DNA of 64,000 nucleotides from Litsea cubeba (taxonomy: Eukaryota; Streptophyta; Magnoliopsida; Laurales; Lauraceae), in NCBI GenBank assembly GCA_012931725.1, contig WHSA01001085.1, positions 155,344-219,343 on the forward strand. The letters run 5' to 3'. The first letter of the stretch is position 1. Each line of letters begins with the position of its first letter. The notes beneath the pieces are model-generated. The model was not told where the DNA came from. It did no database searches and saw nothing but the letters and a program-made list of their open reading frames with translations. Position numbers and translations under genes: made by a program. This document shows positions 10,022 through 21,191 of this stretch, piece by piece.

Positions 10022-12426
10022 TGTCACGACCCAAACCCGAAATTTAATTACCTCGAGTTAACCGGTGTCGAAACCATATTTACTCCCGTGAATTTTAACA
10101 CGTAAAACTCACAAGGGATACAAATTTGCGGAATATCAAAATAAAACCAGTATTTACATTGTGTCCATGACTATCACTTGCATACAAAATACTGCAAGGA
10201 TCTCAGAATATACACATATACAAAAGTTTTCGTTTCATTTACAATAAAATTCTCAAAAGACGAAACACATAAGTGTCATTACTTCCACTCCACTAATCCG
10301 CCTGGCGGAACCGGAGTGGTCTCCTCCGCTGCCGGTGCGGTCGCACCATCGGTAGGGGCAGCTGGGCCTGCAATGTCATCATAACACTGTGAATTCGACA
10401 ATTCAGCAAAGTATAAACAGTGTTCATGATCATACATGCTACTTGTAAAACAGTAAACAATATGCAGTTCACAGTCAGTTCATAATCTTATAACAAGTCA
10501 TTAAGGATATTCATCCTTGACATTGGCACTTTGGCAACTAACATACTACTCCCAGAATAATCGAATCAAGTGCTATCTTCCTTAAAGGAAGAAGTACCAT
10601 CTCCGTAACAAGGAGACTGGATCATCTTCTCAATAGAAGAATAATATATGGGATTATCAGTGTCCGGGCCAGGAACTACTGACTTCACCACGGAGTTCCG
10701 GAACACTCCACAAGTAACTGCTGCAGACAGTATCAAGATCAGCTCAATGAGCTTGCAGAAATCAATATGTAGTGCCGTGCCAGTTCACATGTAATTCAAG
10801 TACAATGTTAATCTTTACAGTTGATTAGTGAACGGTTACGAGTTCATTAGTTTCAATTAATTCCAAGGAATACCATCCATCGGTATGTAGCTGGATCACT
10901 TAATGTGCACGTGTTATGTTTGATAGACATTACAGTTCTTATGGAAAGTTGCACATTAAAGACCCGTACTTAACCATTACTGGCGGTATAAACCAATAGG
11001 CTTTATCTTATGAATTGCAGACCTAAAGTCTGAAAATACATCACGTTGATGTACTGTCGGCTCACTCATCGGTTGACCGTCGGTCGACCGAGGTGTGTTT
11101 ATCGGCTGACCGATAGGTATCGGTCCACATGTCGGTTCGAAAACCAGAGGTAATTTCCTCTACTCCAAGTGCTGTTGTCGGTTCAACTCGTCGGTTGACC
11201 GATGGACTCGGTCAGGTCTCGGTTCAAAAACCAGAGACACACTCTTCTACAGATTTAACACTATCAGTCAACCCGTCGGTTAGCCGACGGCTAACCGACA
11301 GTGTCGGTTGACCGATGACGCCCAGAGACAAGACACAGAATTCATACACGAATTCTGGTCTGTCCATTTTCTATGATCCTGCACCCAAAACTTTTGGAAC
11401 CTCCTGTTCCCTTCTCCACACACAATTCAAACACAATTAACACTTCTATTCCATAACACATCACTCAATCAATTCCATTCAAGTTTCATACTATATCATT
11501 CATGTAACAAATGGAAAGAAAACCTACTTCAATGGATATATTCTACATTCAATTAACATGCAGTAGCAATTGAACCATAAAACTAGTTTATACTTGCCTC
11601 TATTGCAGCTGAATCCAAAAACCCCTTAAGTTGATTTCTAAGAAATCCAACAAGAAGGTGAGGTGGAGGAGATAAATTCTTCTCTTCTTTCTCTTGAAAT
11701 CCCAACACCCAGATTTCTCTTCAACTTGTAGAGGATGAAATCTCAGCTGAACTCAGTATTCAAAGAAATCATACAAGAAGAATGGAGGAAGACAGGGACA
11801 GCACCCTTTTTCTTCTTGTGATTCACTTGCTCAACGATCAAGGGAAAGACCGGTGAAGGAGATGAATCTCTTATAACCCATTGCCATCTCCATTTCACAT
11901 GATGTACCAAAGACAATCAGCAAAACAAGAAACTGGAAAACAAGAACGGAGAATGTAGTTGAGCTGTGAAAAAGGGTTGCATAGCACTACACTTGGTTAC
12001 AATGGACTTTGCATGTATCCTGGAGATGACACTTGGCTTCCCATTTTGCATTTAAACCCTGTCATTTTACTTATTTCCACTTTGAGTCAATTCAAGACCC
12101 ATTTGATTTCTCTAAGTCAAATGCAAGTATGTGTATTATGAAAAGTGATGTACTCCTCGAGATACACACGATGATATCAAAGTTTACCTAATTCGACAAT
12201 ATGCACATAAAATCCACAATTACGAAAAAGTCCTCAAAGTCACTAATTGGGGTCAAAATCGAGTTCATGTCTCCCAAATCAGTTAATTAAGCTTAATTTA
12301 GTCATCTAAGACTGATTTCAGTCACAATGACTATTAATCTCATGTAAATTAATTAATCACATCTTAATCAACGATAATCATGATTAATTAAGGTTAATCG
12401 TGCTTAATTCGGGATGGGGTGTAACA
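10022..12426 (-). repeat. 3' LTR of D
   Basis: On the plus strand it runs from TGTCACGACCCAAACC to GGGATGGGGTGTAACA. It is 2405 bp, against 2409 bp for the partner at 17367-19775. The middle (11050-11320) is dense in CGGTTGACCGA-type words. The pol stop codon lies within its first 35 bases on the minus strand. Confidence 0.95.
11050..11320 (-). repeat. Cluster of CGGTTGACCGA-like inverted words in the D LTR
   Basis: Words such as TCGGTTGACCG, GGTCGACCGA, CGGCTGACCGATA and CGGTTAGCCGACGG are repeated in both orientations, forming many potential small hairpins. The same cluster occurs in the other LTR at 18395-18665 with a few differences. Such clusters in LTRs may be transcription factor sites; no direct evidence. 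Confidence 0.75.
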
Positions 12427-15279
12427 TTCCCCTAAACATTTAGAATCATTCGGTCCTCCGAATGCAAACCAAATCCGAATCAAGGTATATAAAAGAAATT
12501 CAAAGACAAATGCAAAAATCACCTGAACAAAGAGCTCTGGATATTTTCGAGCCATTTGCTCTTCTAGCTCCCATGTGGCTTCGTCGGTTCCATGATGTGC
12601 CCAATGAACCTTGACCCATTTAATTGTTCTTGTACGGAGCACTTGCTCTTTGGTATCTATAATCTCTACTGGCTTCTCAACATATGTGGTATCCGGATGG
12701 ACTTGAATATCATCATATTTTATGATGTGTGAAGGATCAGCCACATATTTTCGAAGCATCGACACATGAAATACATTATGGATACCGGAAAGTGCTGCTG
12801 GAAGGTCTAGGCGGTAAGCCACATTGCCAATTCTGCTCTTAATCTGAAATGGTCCGATAAATCTTGGTGAAAGTTTGCCCTTCTGACCAAATCGGATTGT
12901 CCCCTTCATAGGTGAAGCTTTCAAAAACACTTGATCACCAATAACAAATTCAAGATCACGTCGACGATTGTCAGCGTAGCTCTTTTGCCTTGATCGGGCT
13001 ATCCTCAATCTTTCTTGTACTTTCTGTATCTTCTCTGCTGTTTCTGCAATCAATGTAGGACCATGAAAACTTCGAGTACCAACTTCTTCCCAGCTAACTG
13101 GGGTCCTACATCTTCTGCCATATAAAGCTTCAAATGGTGCCATATCAATACTGGAATGATAACTGTTGTTGTACGCAAATTCGCACAACGCCAAATGTTC
13201 ATCCCATTCACTTCCAAAATCCATAACACTGGCACGTAGTAAATCCTCTAACGTCTGAATTGGTCGTTCAGATTGTCCATCAGTTTGAGGATGATACGCT
13301 GTACTAAACCGCAGTTTAGTGCCCATAGAATTCTGAAATGCTTGCCAAAACGTAGAAACAAACCGACTGTCTCGATCTGATACAATCGATACTGGCGTTC
13401 CATGCAGTCTGGTTATTTCTTTGACAAACAACTTCGACATTTCATTAAATCCCATATCCTTTCTAAATGGAAGGAAATGTGCAGACTTTGTAAGACGATC
13501 TACAATCACCCAGACGGTGTCATGATGTCTTCTAGTCATCGGTAAACCAGATACAAAGTCCATAGTTAAGTGTTCCCACTTCCATCTAGGAATATGTAAA
13601 GGATGCAATAATCCAGGAGGCTTCTTGTGCTCAAATTTCACACGCTGACAGGTTAAACACGAAGACACATATCTAGCTATTTCTCGTTTCATGTTGTGCC
13701 ACCAAAACCTGTCCTTGAGATTCCTGTACATTTTAGTGCTTCCTGGATGCATCGAATACCTAGTGTGATGTGCTTCAAACATCAATGCTTGTTTCAAATC
13801 ATCTTGTGCTGGCACACACAATCTGTTTCGAAAATAAAGAATACCATCAACCAGCACAAAATCTGGTCTAGCTGCAATAGTATCTCTTATTCGAATGAAT
13901 TCAGGATCATCAAACTGTCTGTTCTTTATTTCTGTAATCAGCATAGGTTCAAAAACAGACATCTGTGCAATCAACCTTCGGTTATCTATTATCTCCATGT
14001 CTACATCCAGATCTCTGAATTCTTCAAGCAATTTCCATTCACCCACCATAGCTGCTAAGGTAGCTGATTTCCGACTCAAAGCGTCAGCTACTACATTGCC
14101 TTTCCCCGGCACATATGTGAATGGAAAATCATAATCTTTAATCAATTCCAGCCAACGGCGTTGCCTCAAATTAATGTCTTTTTGTGTGAACAAATACTGG
14201 AGGCTTCTGTGATCACAGTGAACTTCAAATGTTTCTCCATAGAGATAATGCCTCCATTGCTTCAAAGCAAAGACAACCGCTGCGAGTTCCAAATCATGAG
14301 TGGCATAATTCTTTTCATGTTCTTTCAATTGGCGTGATCCATACGCAATCACTTTGCCATTCTGCATCAGCACACAACCCAATCCTACACCAGAGGCATC
14401 CGAATAAACCACAAATCCTCCGCTTCCTGCGGGCAATGATAAGATTGGTGCTGATATTAATCTCTGCTTCAAATTCTGAAAACTTAACTCACATGCATCA
14501 TTCCATATAAATGGAACATCCTTTCGAGTCAGTTTAGTTAATGGGGCTGCGATCTTGGAGAAGTCCTTGACAAATCTTCTATAATAACCTGCTAACCCCA
14601 AGAAACTCCGAACTTCTGGTACAGTCCTCGGACTTTGCCAATTAGTAATAGCTTCAATCTTTGCAGGATCGACAGCTATTCCATCTCTTGTAATGATGTG
14701 ACCCAGAAATGCCACCTGCTGTAACCAGAAATCACACTTCTCTAATTTTGCAAACAGCTGATTATCTCTCAACAGTTGCAATGCTGTTCTCAAATGACGA
14801 ACGTGTTCTTGCTCTGACTTTGAATATACCAGGATGTCATCAATGAAGATAACAACAAATTGGTCTAGATAAGCAGCAAATATTCTATTCATCAGAGCCA
14901 TAAACACTGCAGGTGCATTCGTCAAGCCAAATGGCATGACAAGAAACTCATAATGCCCATATCGGGTCCTGAACGCAGTCTTCTGTACATCATGATCTCG
15001 AACACGGATCTGATGATAACCAGATCGGAGATCAATCTTTGAAAAATACGCTGCACCCTGGAGTTGATCAAACAACTCATCGATTCGAGGCAATGGATAT
15101 TTATTCTTAATCGTCACTTGATTTAATTGCCTATAATCGATACACATACGCATAGAGCCATCCTTCTTCTTGACAAACAGTACAGGCGCTCCCCAAGGCG
15201 AGACACTCGGTCTAATGAAGCCATTGTCAAGCAAATTCTGTATCTGTTTCTTCAGTTCATGTAGTTCGGATGGAGCCAT
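12394..15279 (-). CDS. pol: Pol of D: RT, RNase H, integrase with chromodomain
   Basis: The 961-codon frame encodes the enzymes that copy the RNA into DNA and insert it. RT spans about residues 1-230 with the catalytic VIFIDDILVYS at 143-153. RNase H starts at FVVYSDASG (289-297). Integrase has an HHCC zinc finger (HHTRYSMHPG at 504-513, CLTC at 541-544) and a D574, D635, E671 triad with the usual 35-residue spacing. A chromodomain lies near 868-917 (VEKPVEIID... to EEQMARKYPELF), the part that in chromoviruses targets integration to marked chromatin. The nominal start is only the first Met of this frame; the true frame continues from the gag-protease frame upstream through a frameshift near 15311. 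The last codons lie in the 3' LTR. Confidence 0.95.
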   Translation of the reverse strand: MAPSELHELKKQIQNLLDNGFIRPSVSPWGAPVLFVKKKDGSMRMCIDYRQLNQVTIKNKYPLPRIDELFDQLQGAAYFSKIDLRSGYHQIRVRDHDVQKTAFRTRYGHYEFLVMPFGLTNAPAVFMALMNRIFAAYLDQFVVIFIDDILVYSKSEQEHVRHLRTALQLLRDNQLFAKLEKCDFWLQQVAFLGHIITRDGIAVDPAKIEAITNWQSPRTVPEVRSFLGLAGYYRRFVKDFSKIAAPLTKLTRKDVPFIWNDACELSFQNLKQRLISAPILSLPAGSGGFVVYSDASGVGLGCVLMQNGKVIAYGSRQLKEHEKNYATHDLELAAVVFALKQWRHYLYGETFEVHCDHRSLQYLFTQKDINLRQRRWLELIKDYDFPFTYVPGKGNVVADALSRKSATLAAMVGEWKLLEEFRDLDVDMEIIDNRRLIAQMSVFEPMLITEIKNRQFDDPEFIRIRDTIAARPDFVLVDGILYFRNRLCVPAQDDLKQALMFEAHHTRYSMHPGSTKMYRNLKDRFWWHNMKREIARYVSSCLTCQRVKFEHKKPPGLLHPLHIPRWKWEHLTMDFVSGLPMTRRHHDTVWVIVDRLTKSAHFLPFRKDMGFNEMSKLFVKEITRLHGTPVSIVSDRDSRFVSTFWQAFQNSMGTKLRFSTAYHPQTDGQSERPIQTLEDLLRASVMDFGSEWDEHLALCEFAYNNSYHSSIDMAPFEALYGRRCRTPVSWEEVGTRSFHGPTLIAETAEKIQKVQERLRIARSRQKSYADNRRRDLEFVIGDQVFLKASPMKGTIRFGQKGKLSPRFIGPFQIKSRIGNVAYRLDLPAALSGIHNVFHVSMLRKYVADPSHIIKYDDIQVHPDTTYVEKPVEIIDTKEQVLRTRTIKWVKVHWAHHGTDEATWELEEQMARKYPELFVQVIFAFVFEFLLYTLIRIWFAFGGPNDSKCLGECYTPSRIKHD
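12427..12436 (-). promoter_or_regulatory. Polypurine tract of D
   Basis: On the minus strand TTTAGGGGAA directly precedes the 3' LTR start TGTTACACCCC. It lies inside the coding frame of the last pol residues. Confidence 0.75.
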
Positions 15280-17138
15280 TCTATACGGTGCTCGAGAAAT
15301 CGGTGTAATACAGTACCCGGTACAAGTTCAATTGTAAAGTCTACTTCTCTCGCTGGAGGCAGACCTGGCACTTCTTTCGGAAAGACGTCCGGAAATTCAC
15401 AGACGACAGGAATATCATTCAATTCCTTCTCCGGCTTCTTTTCAGTGATGAAAGCAATGTAGCCTTCACAACCAGTTTGCATTAACCGTTCAGCCTTTAA
15501 CGCAGATATAAGTCTGGTATCAAACTTCTTCTGTATTCCTTCAAATTGAACACTGGTATTGGCTTCATCTACTTTAAAAGTAATGATTTTGCGAAAACAG
15601 TCCAGACAGGCTCTGTACTTCGCAAGCCAATCCATGCCAAATATGACATCAAAGTCATTCATGGCCAATATGACTAAATCTGCGGGCATTAACACGTCAC
15701 CAATCTGTACACTACATTGAGGTACATACAACTCACACACTACCTTCTTCCCTAGTGGTGTAGTTACAGTAAAGTCATAGGACAACTGTTTAATTTGGTT
15801 TTGCATATTACAAACAAAGGAAGGTGCAACAAATGAATGAGTAGAACCAGGGTCAAACAATGCACATGCTGGTCTACTATCAACAAAAATAATACCTTCC
15901 ACAACATTGGTTGCAGCTTCAGCTTGTTCTCTATTTGCAGCATAAACTTGTCCGGTAGCACGAGGCCTATTCTGCTGATGCTGCTGCTGCTGACGAGGCT
16001 GTTGCTGCCTCTGTTGTTGTTGTCCTTGACGCTGTTGCTGTGGAGCTCGATTGTTTCTCCTACCATTAGGACATTGAGCCATTTTATGCTCCATCGATCC
16101 ACAAACCAAACACGCTCCTGTGTTTCTCCAACAAGCTTCAGTCTTATGAGTTTTCCCACATGTCTCACAGACTGGTTTCTGTTCAGAAGTCTTAGCAACA
16201 TACTTCTGCTTCTTACCCTTGGATTTATCTCCCTTTTTAAACCAGGGACTAGCATTTCTCTTTGGACCCTCATTGGATTCCATTTCTTCTCTATGTACTT
16301 CTTCTGCGACATATGCCTTATCGACAGCATCATCGAATAATTCAGGCATAGTACCTGCCAAGACCATCTTCTTGTAAGCGGGATTCAACCCATTCAGGAA
16401 TCTCTTTACCTTTTTCTCCTCGGTATCAATCAGGTCCTTGGCATATTTGGACAGCTTAGTAAACAGATGCACATAAGCTGTCACAGACATCTGTCCTTGC
16501 TTCAAGTGCAGGAACTCCGATTCTTTTCTCTGTCAAACATGATCAGGAACAAAATTCCTCTCAAACTGCTTCCGGAAAGTCTCCCAAAGTGTGGCTGCAG
16601 GTGTTGCAATAATTGCACCCTTCACACCTTTCCACCATTCTTGTGCTACATCCCGTAGCATTGAAGAAGCAAGTAATACTTTCTGCTTTGGGGTACAGAC
16701 AATCGTTTCAAACACAACTTCAATGTGTTCAATCCATTCATCCGCTACTAAGGCATCTTCCTTGCCTTGGAATTCTGTAGCCTCTCTCTTCCTAAACTGT
16801 TCATAAAGAACATTAGGATCTTTCTCTTTCGCCTGTACGACTACTTGAGTAGCCACTTGAGGCTGTGGGTTAACTGGCGGTACAGGTGGAGCTTGAATCT
16901 GAGCTTGCAGTTGTGCTTGCACTTGTAATAAAGCCGTAATCTGGGCTTGCATAGTCAACTGCGCTTCATGGCTTTTAGCCATCTGCTCACTATTTCTAGC
17001 TAGCAGTTCCATAAGTGCAGTGAATCTCGCATCACTATCGTTAGGGGTAGGAGGCGTAGGAATAGGTCCTCCATCTCCACCGACACTCTGATCGGGATTG
17101 TCACCCATATTACCACCGCTTCCAGAACCAGATGCCAT
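15252..17138 (-). pseudogene. gag: Gag-protease of D, one in-frame TGA and a 3' frameshift
   Basis: Gag probably starts at the Met at 17138 (MASGSGSGGNMGDN). A Gln/Val-rich region (around 16850-16990) precedes the capsid domain (AQEWWKGVKGAI, ETFRKQFERNFVPDHV). A TGA at 16533-16535 then interrupts an otherwise continuous frame that resumes with QRKESEFLHLKQGQM; the context suggests CGA changed to TGA. Two zinc knuckle-like motifs follow (CETCGKTHKTEAC, CLVCGSMEHKMAQC, the latter CX2CX4HX4C), then a Gln/Arg-rich linker and a protease site ALFDPGSTHSF (D-P-G, a form seen in related plant elements). Near 15311 a small indel shifts the frame, so the protease-RT link is broken. Gag would form the particle and protease would mature it. 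Confidence 0.88.
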
Positions 17139-17343
17139 TCTGAAAAGCAGATACAGGAAGATAAGATATTTATATCTATAACTTCCATGACACAATTTAC
17201 GTGTGAACAGTATTCACATTGACAGTGAAATAATATCACATACAATGAATCAGTACATATCTTAAATCCAATATAGGATTTAATCCTTTATCTGTGTTAT
17301 CGCTTTACGATTGTTACGATTTATCTTTATTTAGATCGCTTAT

Positions 17344-17355
17344 GCTCTGATACCA
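17344..17355 (-). promoter_or_regulatory. Primer binding site of D (tRNA-iMet)
   Basis: TGGTATCAGAGC on the minus strand, 11 bases after the 5' LTR, is complementary to the 3' end of initiator tRNA-Met, the usual primer for chromoviruses and many Copia elements. Confidence 0.9.
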
Positions 17356-17366
17356 TATAATAAATA

Positions 17367-19775
17367 TGTCACGACCCGAACCCGAAATTTAATTACCTCG
17401 AGTTAACCGGCGTCGAAACCATATTTACTCCCGTGAATTTTAACACGTAAAACTCACAAGGGATACAAATTTGCGGAATATCAAAATAAAACCAGTATTT
17501 ACATTGTGACCATGACTATCACTTGCATACAAAATACTGCAAGGATCTCAGAATATACACATATACAAAAGTTTTCGTTTCATTTACAATAAAATTCTCA
17601 AAAGACGAAACACATAAGTGTCATTACTTCCACTCCACTAATCCGCCTGGCGGAACCGGAGTGGTCTCCTCCGCTGCCGGTGCGGTCGCACCATCGGTAG
17701 GGGCAGCTGGGCCTGCAATGTCATCATAACACTGTGAATTCGACAATTCAGCAAAGTATAAACAGTGTTCATGATCATACATGCTACTTGTAAAACAGTA
17801 AACAATATGCAGTTCACAGTCAGTTCATAATCTTATAACAAGTCATTAAGGATATTCATCCTTGACATTGGCACTTTGGCAACTAACATACTACTCCCAG
17901 AATAATCGAATCAAGTGCTATCTTCCTTAAAGGAAGAAGTACCATCTCCGTAACAAGGAGACTGGATCATCTTCTCAATAGAAGAATAATATGTGGGCTT
18001 ATCAGTGTCCGGGCCAGGAACTACTGACTTCACCACGGAGTTCCGGAACACTCCACAAGTAACTGTTGCAGACAGTATCAAGATCAGCTCAATGAGCTTG
18101 TAGAAATCAATATGTAGTGCCGTGCCAGTTCACATGTAATTCAAGTACAATGTTAATCTTTAAAGTTGATTAGTGAACGGTTACGAGTTCATTAGTTTCA
18201 ATGCATTCCAAGGAATACCAACCATCGGTATGTAGCTGGATCACTTAATGTGCACGTGTTATGTTTGATAGACATTACAGTTCTTATGGAAAGTTGCACA
18301 TTAAAGACCCGTACTTAACCATTACTGGCGGTATAAACCAATAGGCTTTATCTTATGAATTGCAGACCTAAAGTCTGAAAATACATCACGTTGATGTACT
18401 GTCGGCTCACTCATCGGTTGACTGTCGGTCAACCGAGGTGTGTTTATCGGCTGACCGATAGGTATCGGTCCACATGTCGGTTCGAAAACCAGAGGTAATT
18501 TCCTCTACTCCAAGTGCTGTTGTCGGTTCAACTCGTCGGTTGACCGATGGACTCGGTCAGGTCTCGGTTCAAAAACCAGAGACACACTCTTCTACAGATT
18601 TAACACTATCGGTCAACCCGTCGGTTAGCCGACGGCCTAAGCGACAGTGTCGGTTGACCGATGACGCCCAGAGACAAGACACAGAATTCATACACGAATT
18701 CTGGTCTGTCCATTTTCTATGATCCTGCACCCAAAACTTTTGGAACCTCCTGTTCCCTTCTCCACACACAATTCAAACACAATTAACACTTCTATTCCAT
18801 AACACATCGCTCAATCAATTCCATTCAAGTTTCATACTATATCATTCATGTAACAAATGGAAAGAAAACCTACTTCAATGGATATATTCTACATTCAATT
18901 AACATGCAGTAGCAATTGAACCGTAAAACTAGTTTATACTTGCCTCTATTACAGCTGAATCCAAGAACTCCTTAAGTTGATTTCCAAGAAATCCAACAAG
19001 AAGGTGAGGTGGAGGAGATAAATTCTTCTCTTCTTTCTCTTGAAATCCCAACACCCAGATTTCTCTTCAACTTGTAGAGGATGAAATCTCAGCTGAACTC
19101 AGTATTCAAAGAAATCATACAAGAAGAATGGAGGAAGAAAGGGACAGCACCCTTTTCTTCTTGTGATTCACTTGCTCAACGATCAAGGGAAAAACCAGTG
19201 AAGGAGATGAATCTCTTAAAACCCATTTGCCATCTCCATCTCATATGATGTACCAAAGAAAATCAGCAAAATAAGAAACTAGAAAGCAAGAACGGAGAAT
19301 GTAGTTGAGCTGTGAAAAAGGGTTGCATAGCACTACACTTGGTTACAATGGACTTTGCATGTATCCTGGAGATGACACTTGGCTTCCCATTTTTGCATTT
19401 AAACCCTGTTCATTTTACTTATTTCCACTTTGAGTCAAATTCAAGACCCATTTGATTTCTCTTAAGTCAAATGCAAGTATGTGTATTATGAAAAGTGATG
19501 TACTCCTCGAGATACACACGATGATATCAAAGTTTACCTAATTCGACAATATGCACATAAATCCACAATTACGAAAAAGTCCTCAAAGTCACTAATTGGG
19601 GTCAAAATCGAGTTCATGTCTCCCAAATCAGTTAATTAAGCTTAATTTAGTCATCTAAGACTGATTTCAGTCACAATGACTATTAATCTCATGTAAATTA
19701 ATTAATCACATCTTAATCAACGATAATCACGATTAATTAAGAGTAATCGCGCTTAATTCGGAATGGGGTGTAACA
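17367..19775 (-). repeat. 5' LTR of D
   Basis: This is the partner of 10022-12426 and colinear along its whole length. Visible differences include CCCAAACCC versus CCCGAACCC near the end, CCGACGGCTAACC versus CCGACGGCCTAAG in the hairpin cluster, and one-base indels near 19390-19570. It would drive transcription of D toward lower coordinates. Confidence 0.95.
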
Positions 19776-20368
19776 TGTACCTAGGAGGAGCAGGGACATA
19801 AAAGGGAGGGCACTCCACTGAAGGAAGAGGAGAGTTCGATCCACTCTCCGAATGAAGGCTGGAAAAAGCGCCGGCCGTGCGGAAAACACCGGTCCGGGAA
19901 GCGATTCAAGCTTCGCAGAGGCAAGGATTGACGAGAAAGAGGGAGGCATATAAAAAGGAAGGAGCGGAAAAATATTGCCCCTCACACCGCCCTTTTAAAT
20001 AATGGTGAGAGACCTTCGATTCTAAGAAAGAAACGCTGACCCACTATCGGGATAGAAGAGGAAACGACACCCTCGAATGCAGCACATCGGAAAACGAAGC
20101 CTCCCGCCCATTATGAAAAGATGCCTGGCGTAGCTGGCAGATCAGCGGAATCCAAGAGATTTCCTACCTTCATGGAGGCAACCCTGTCTCCTCACCCAAA
20201 AATTATACATGTCGACGCGACGGGCTAGGACCTAATAAATTTTGAGATGCCGACACCGACGAAAGATGAATGCTACCACATGCCTCAGTTTTTTTGGGAA
20301 TTGTGGGCCACCTCATATAAAAAAGGTGAACCCAACTGCATGGCCATGGAGGTAGAAGGCAAGGGTAG
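19776..20368. other. Segment 2 of the older sequence E, between D and A
   Basis: It begins with D's second TGTAC and ends with A's first GGTAG (20364-20368). On the minus strand the end next to D reads CTCCTCCTAG, a splice acceptor for the exon at 9736-10021. The rest has no long frame; a 78-codon minus-strand frame runs from 19985 into D but looks fortuitous. Confidence 0.6.
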
Positions 20369-21154
20369 TGTGTGGGGATATTTTTAAGAGATCGAGATTA
20401 CATCAGTTCTGGTAATTATAACAACTAATCATGTCTCAGCCTCGGCCACGCACACCTCGGCAGCAGTGCCAGGGCATCAACCGATATCAAGGTCACTCTC
20501 GACCCTCGGTCGCTCCCGAGCACGGCTTCGTGTTTCGACCTTGGTGACGCATCTCGGCAACGGTATCAGAAAGCTAGCCGAGACATGCACTGACAGCCGT
20601 GCACAACCACGTCATAGGACGTGTGACAAGACATGGGCACACGTAGGAATACGTCATGCCGCCCATAGTTCCTGATAGAATGGCATCCAACGGCTACGTC
20701 AACATCAGGGTATGGGCTCTAGGCAAGGCCCGATGAGACTAGGCCCAAAAGTCAACAAGGTAAGGCCCGATAGGACAACCATTTAATGAAAGGTGGGCTG
20801 ATGGGACTGCAATTAAGGAAAGGTGATGATGGGCCAGTATTTCTCAAAAGTACCCGTCAGAGTCATGGGACTCCTCACCCTCCTTTCTCATATAAATAGA
20901 GAACTACTCTCCAACTCAGGTAATAGACAATATCACACCTATAGCCGTTACTCTGTCTCTCTAAAATATTCATCCTATTGTTGAGTTTCTTGAACTAACT
21001 TAGGCGTCGGAGAGCCTTGCGCTGACTACAGCCAGGGTCTTTGACTGCTATTTTTCCTCTCCCCTTTTCAGGTTCAAGGCATTCTACCTTCATCAAGGAG
21101 AGCTAAACCTCATCCTAATCCATATCACCAGTCTGTAATATTTAGGCACTTACA
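20369..21154 (+). repeat. 5' LTR of A
   Basis: It starts TGTGTGGGGATA and ends TTTAGGCACTTACA, 786 bp. A TATAAATA box lies at 20891-20898 and the motif GTCGGAGAGCCTTGCGC downstream of it (near 21006) is shared with the LTRs of B1 and B2, so it marks the conserved R/U5 part. Confidence 0.95.
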
Positions 21155-21174
21155 ATTGACGTCGTCTGTGGGAA
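21155..21174 (+). promoter_or_regulatory. Primer binding region of A
   Basis: ATTGACGTCGTCTGTGGGAA follows the LTR directly. A closely similar GGCGCCGTCTGTGGGAA occurs after the LTR of many plant Gypsy elements. The tRNA is not certain; the first bases appear mutated. Confidence 0.55.
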
Positions 21175-21191
21175 ACGACTCAAACATCTTT

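Larger units (their letters stand above)
10022..19775 (-). mobile_element. D: full-length chromovirus (Tekay-like) Gypsy retrotransposon
   Basis: The element is flanked by the 5-bp duplication TGTAC (10017-10021 and 19776-19780). It has 2.4-kb LTRs starting TGTCACGACC and ending GGGGTGTAACA on the plus strand, an iMet primer site, gag, protease, RT, RNase H, integrase with a C-terminal chromodomain, and a purine tract, all on the minus strand. Long LTRs and a chromodomain fit the Tekay/Del clade. The LTRs differ only at scattered bases and short indels, so insertion was recent relative to E. A TGA in gag and a frameshift before RT disable this copy. Confidence 0.95.

Noticed and set aside
16533..16535. 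TGA in gag of D as programmed readthrough
   Set aside because: A single CGA to TGA change explains it. The stop sits inside the capsid domain, and chromoviruses normally use one continuous frame.
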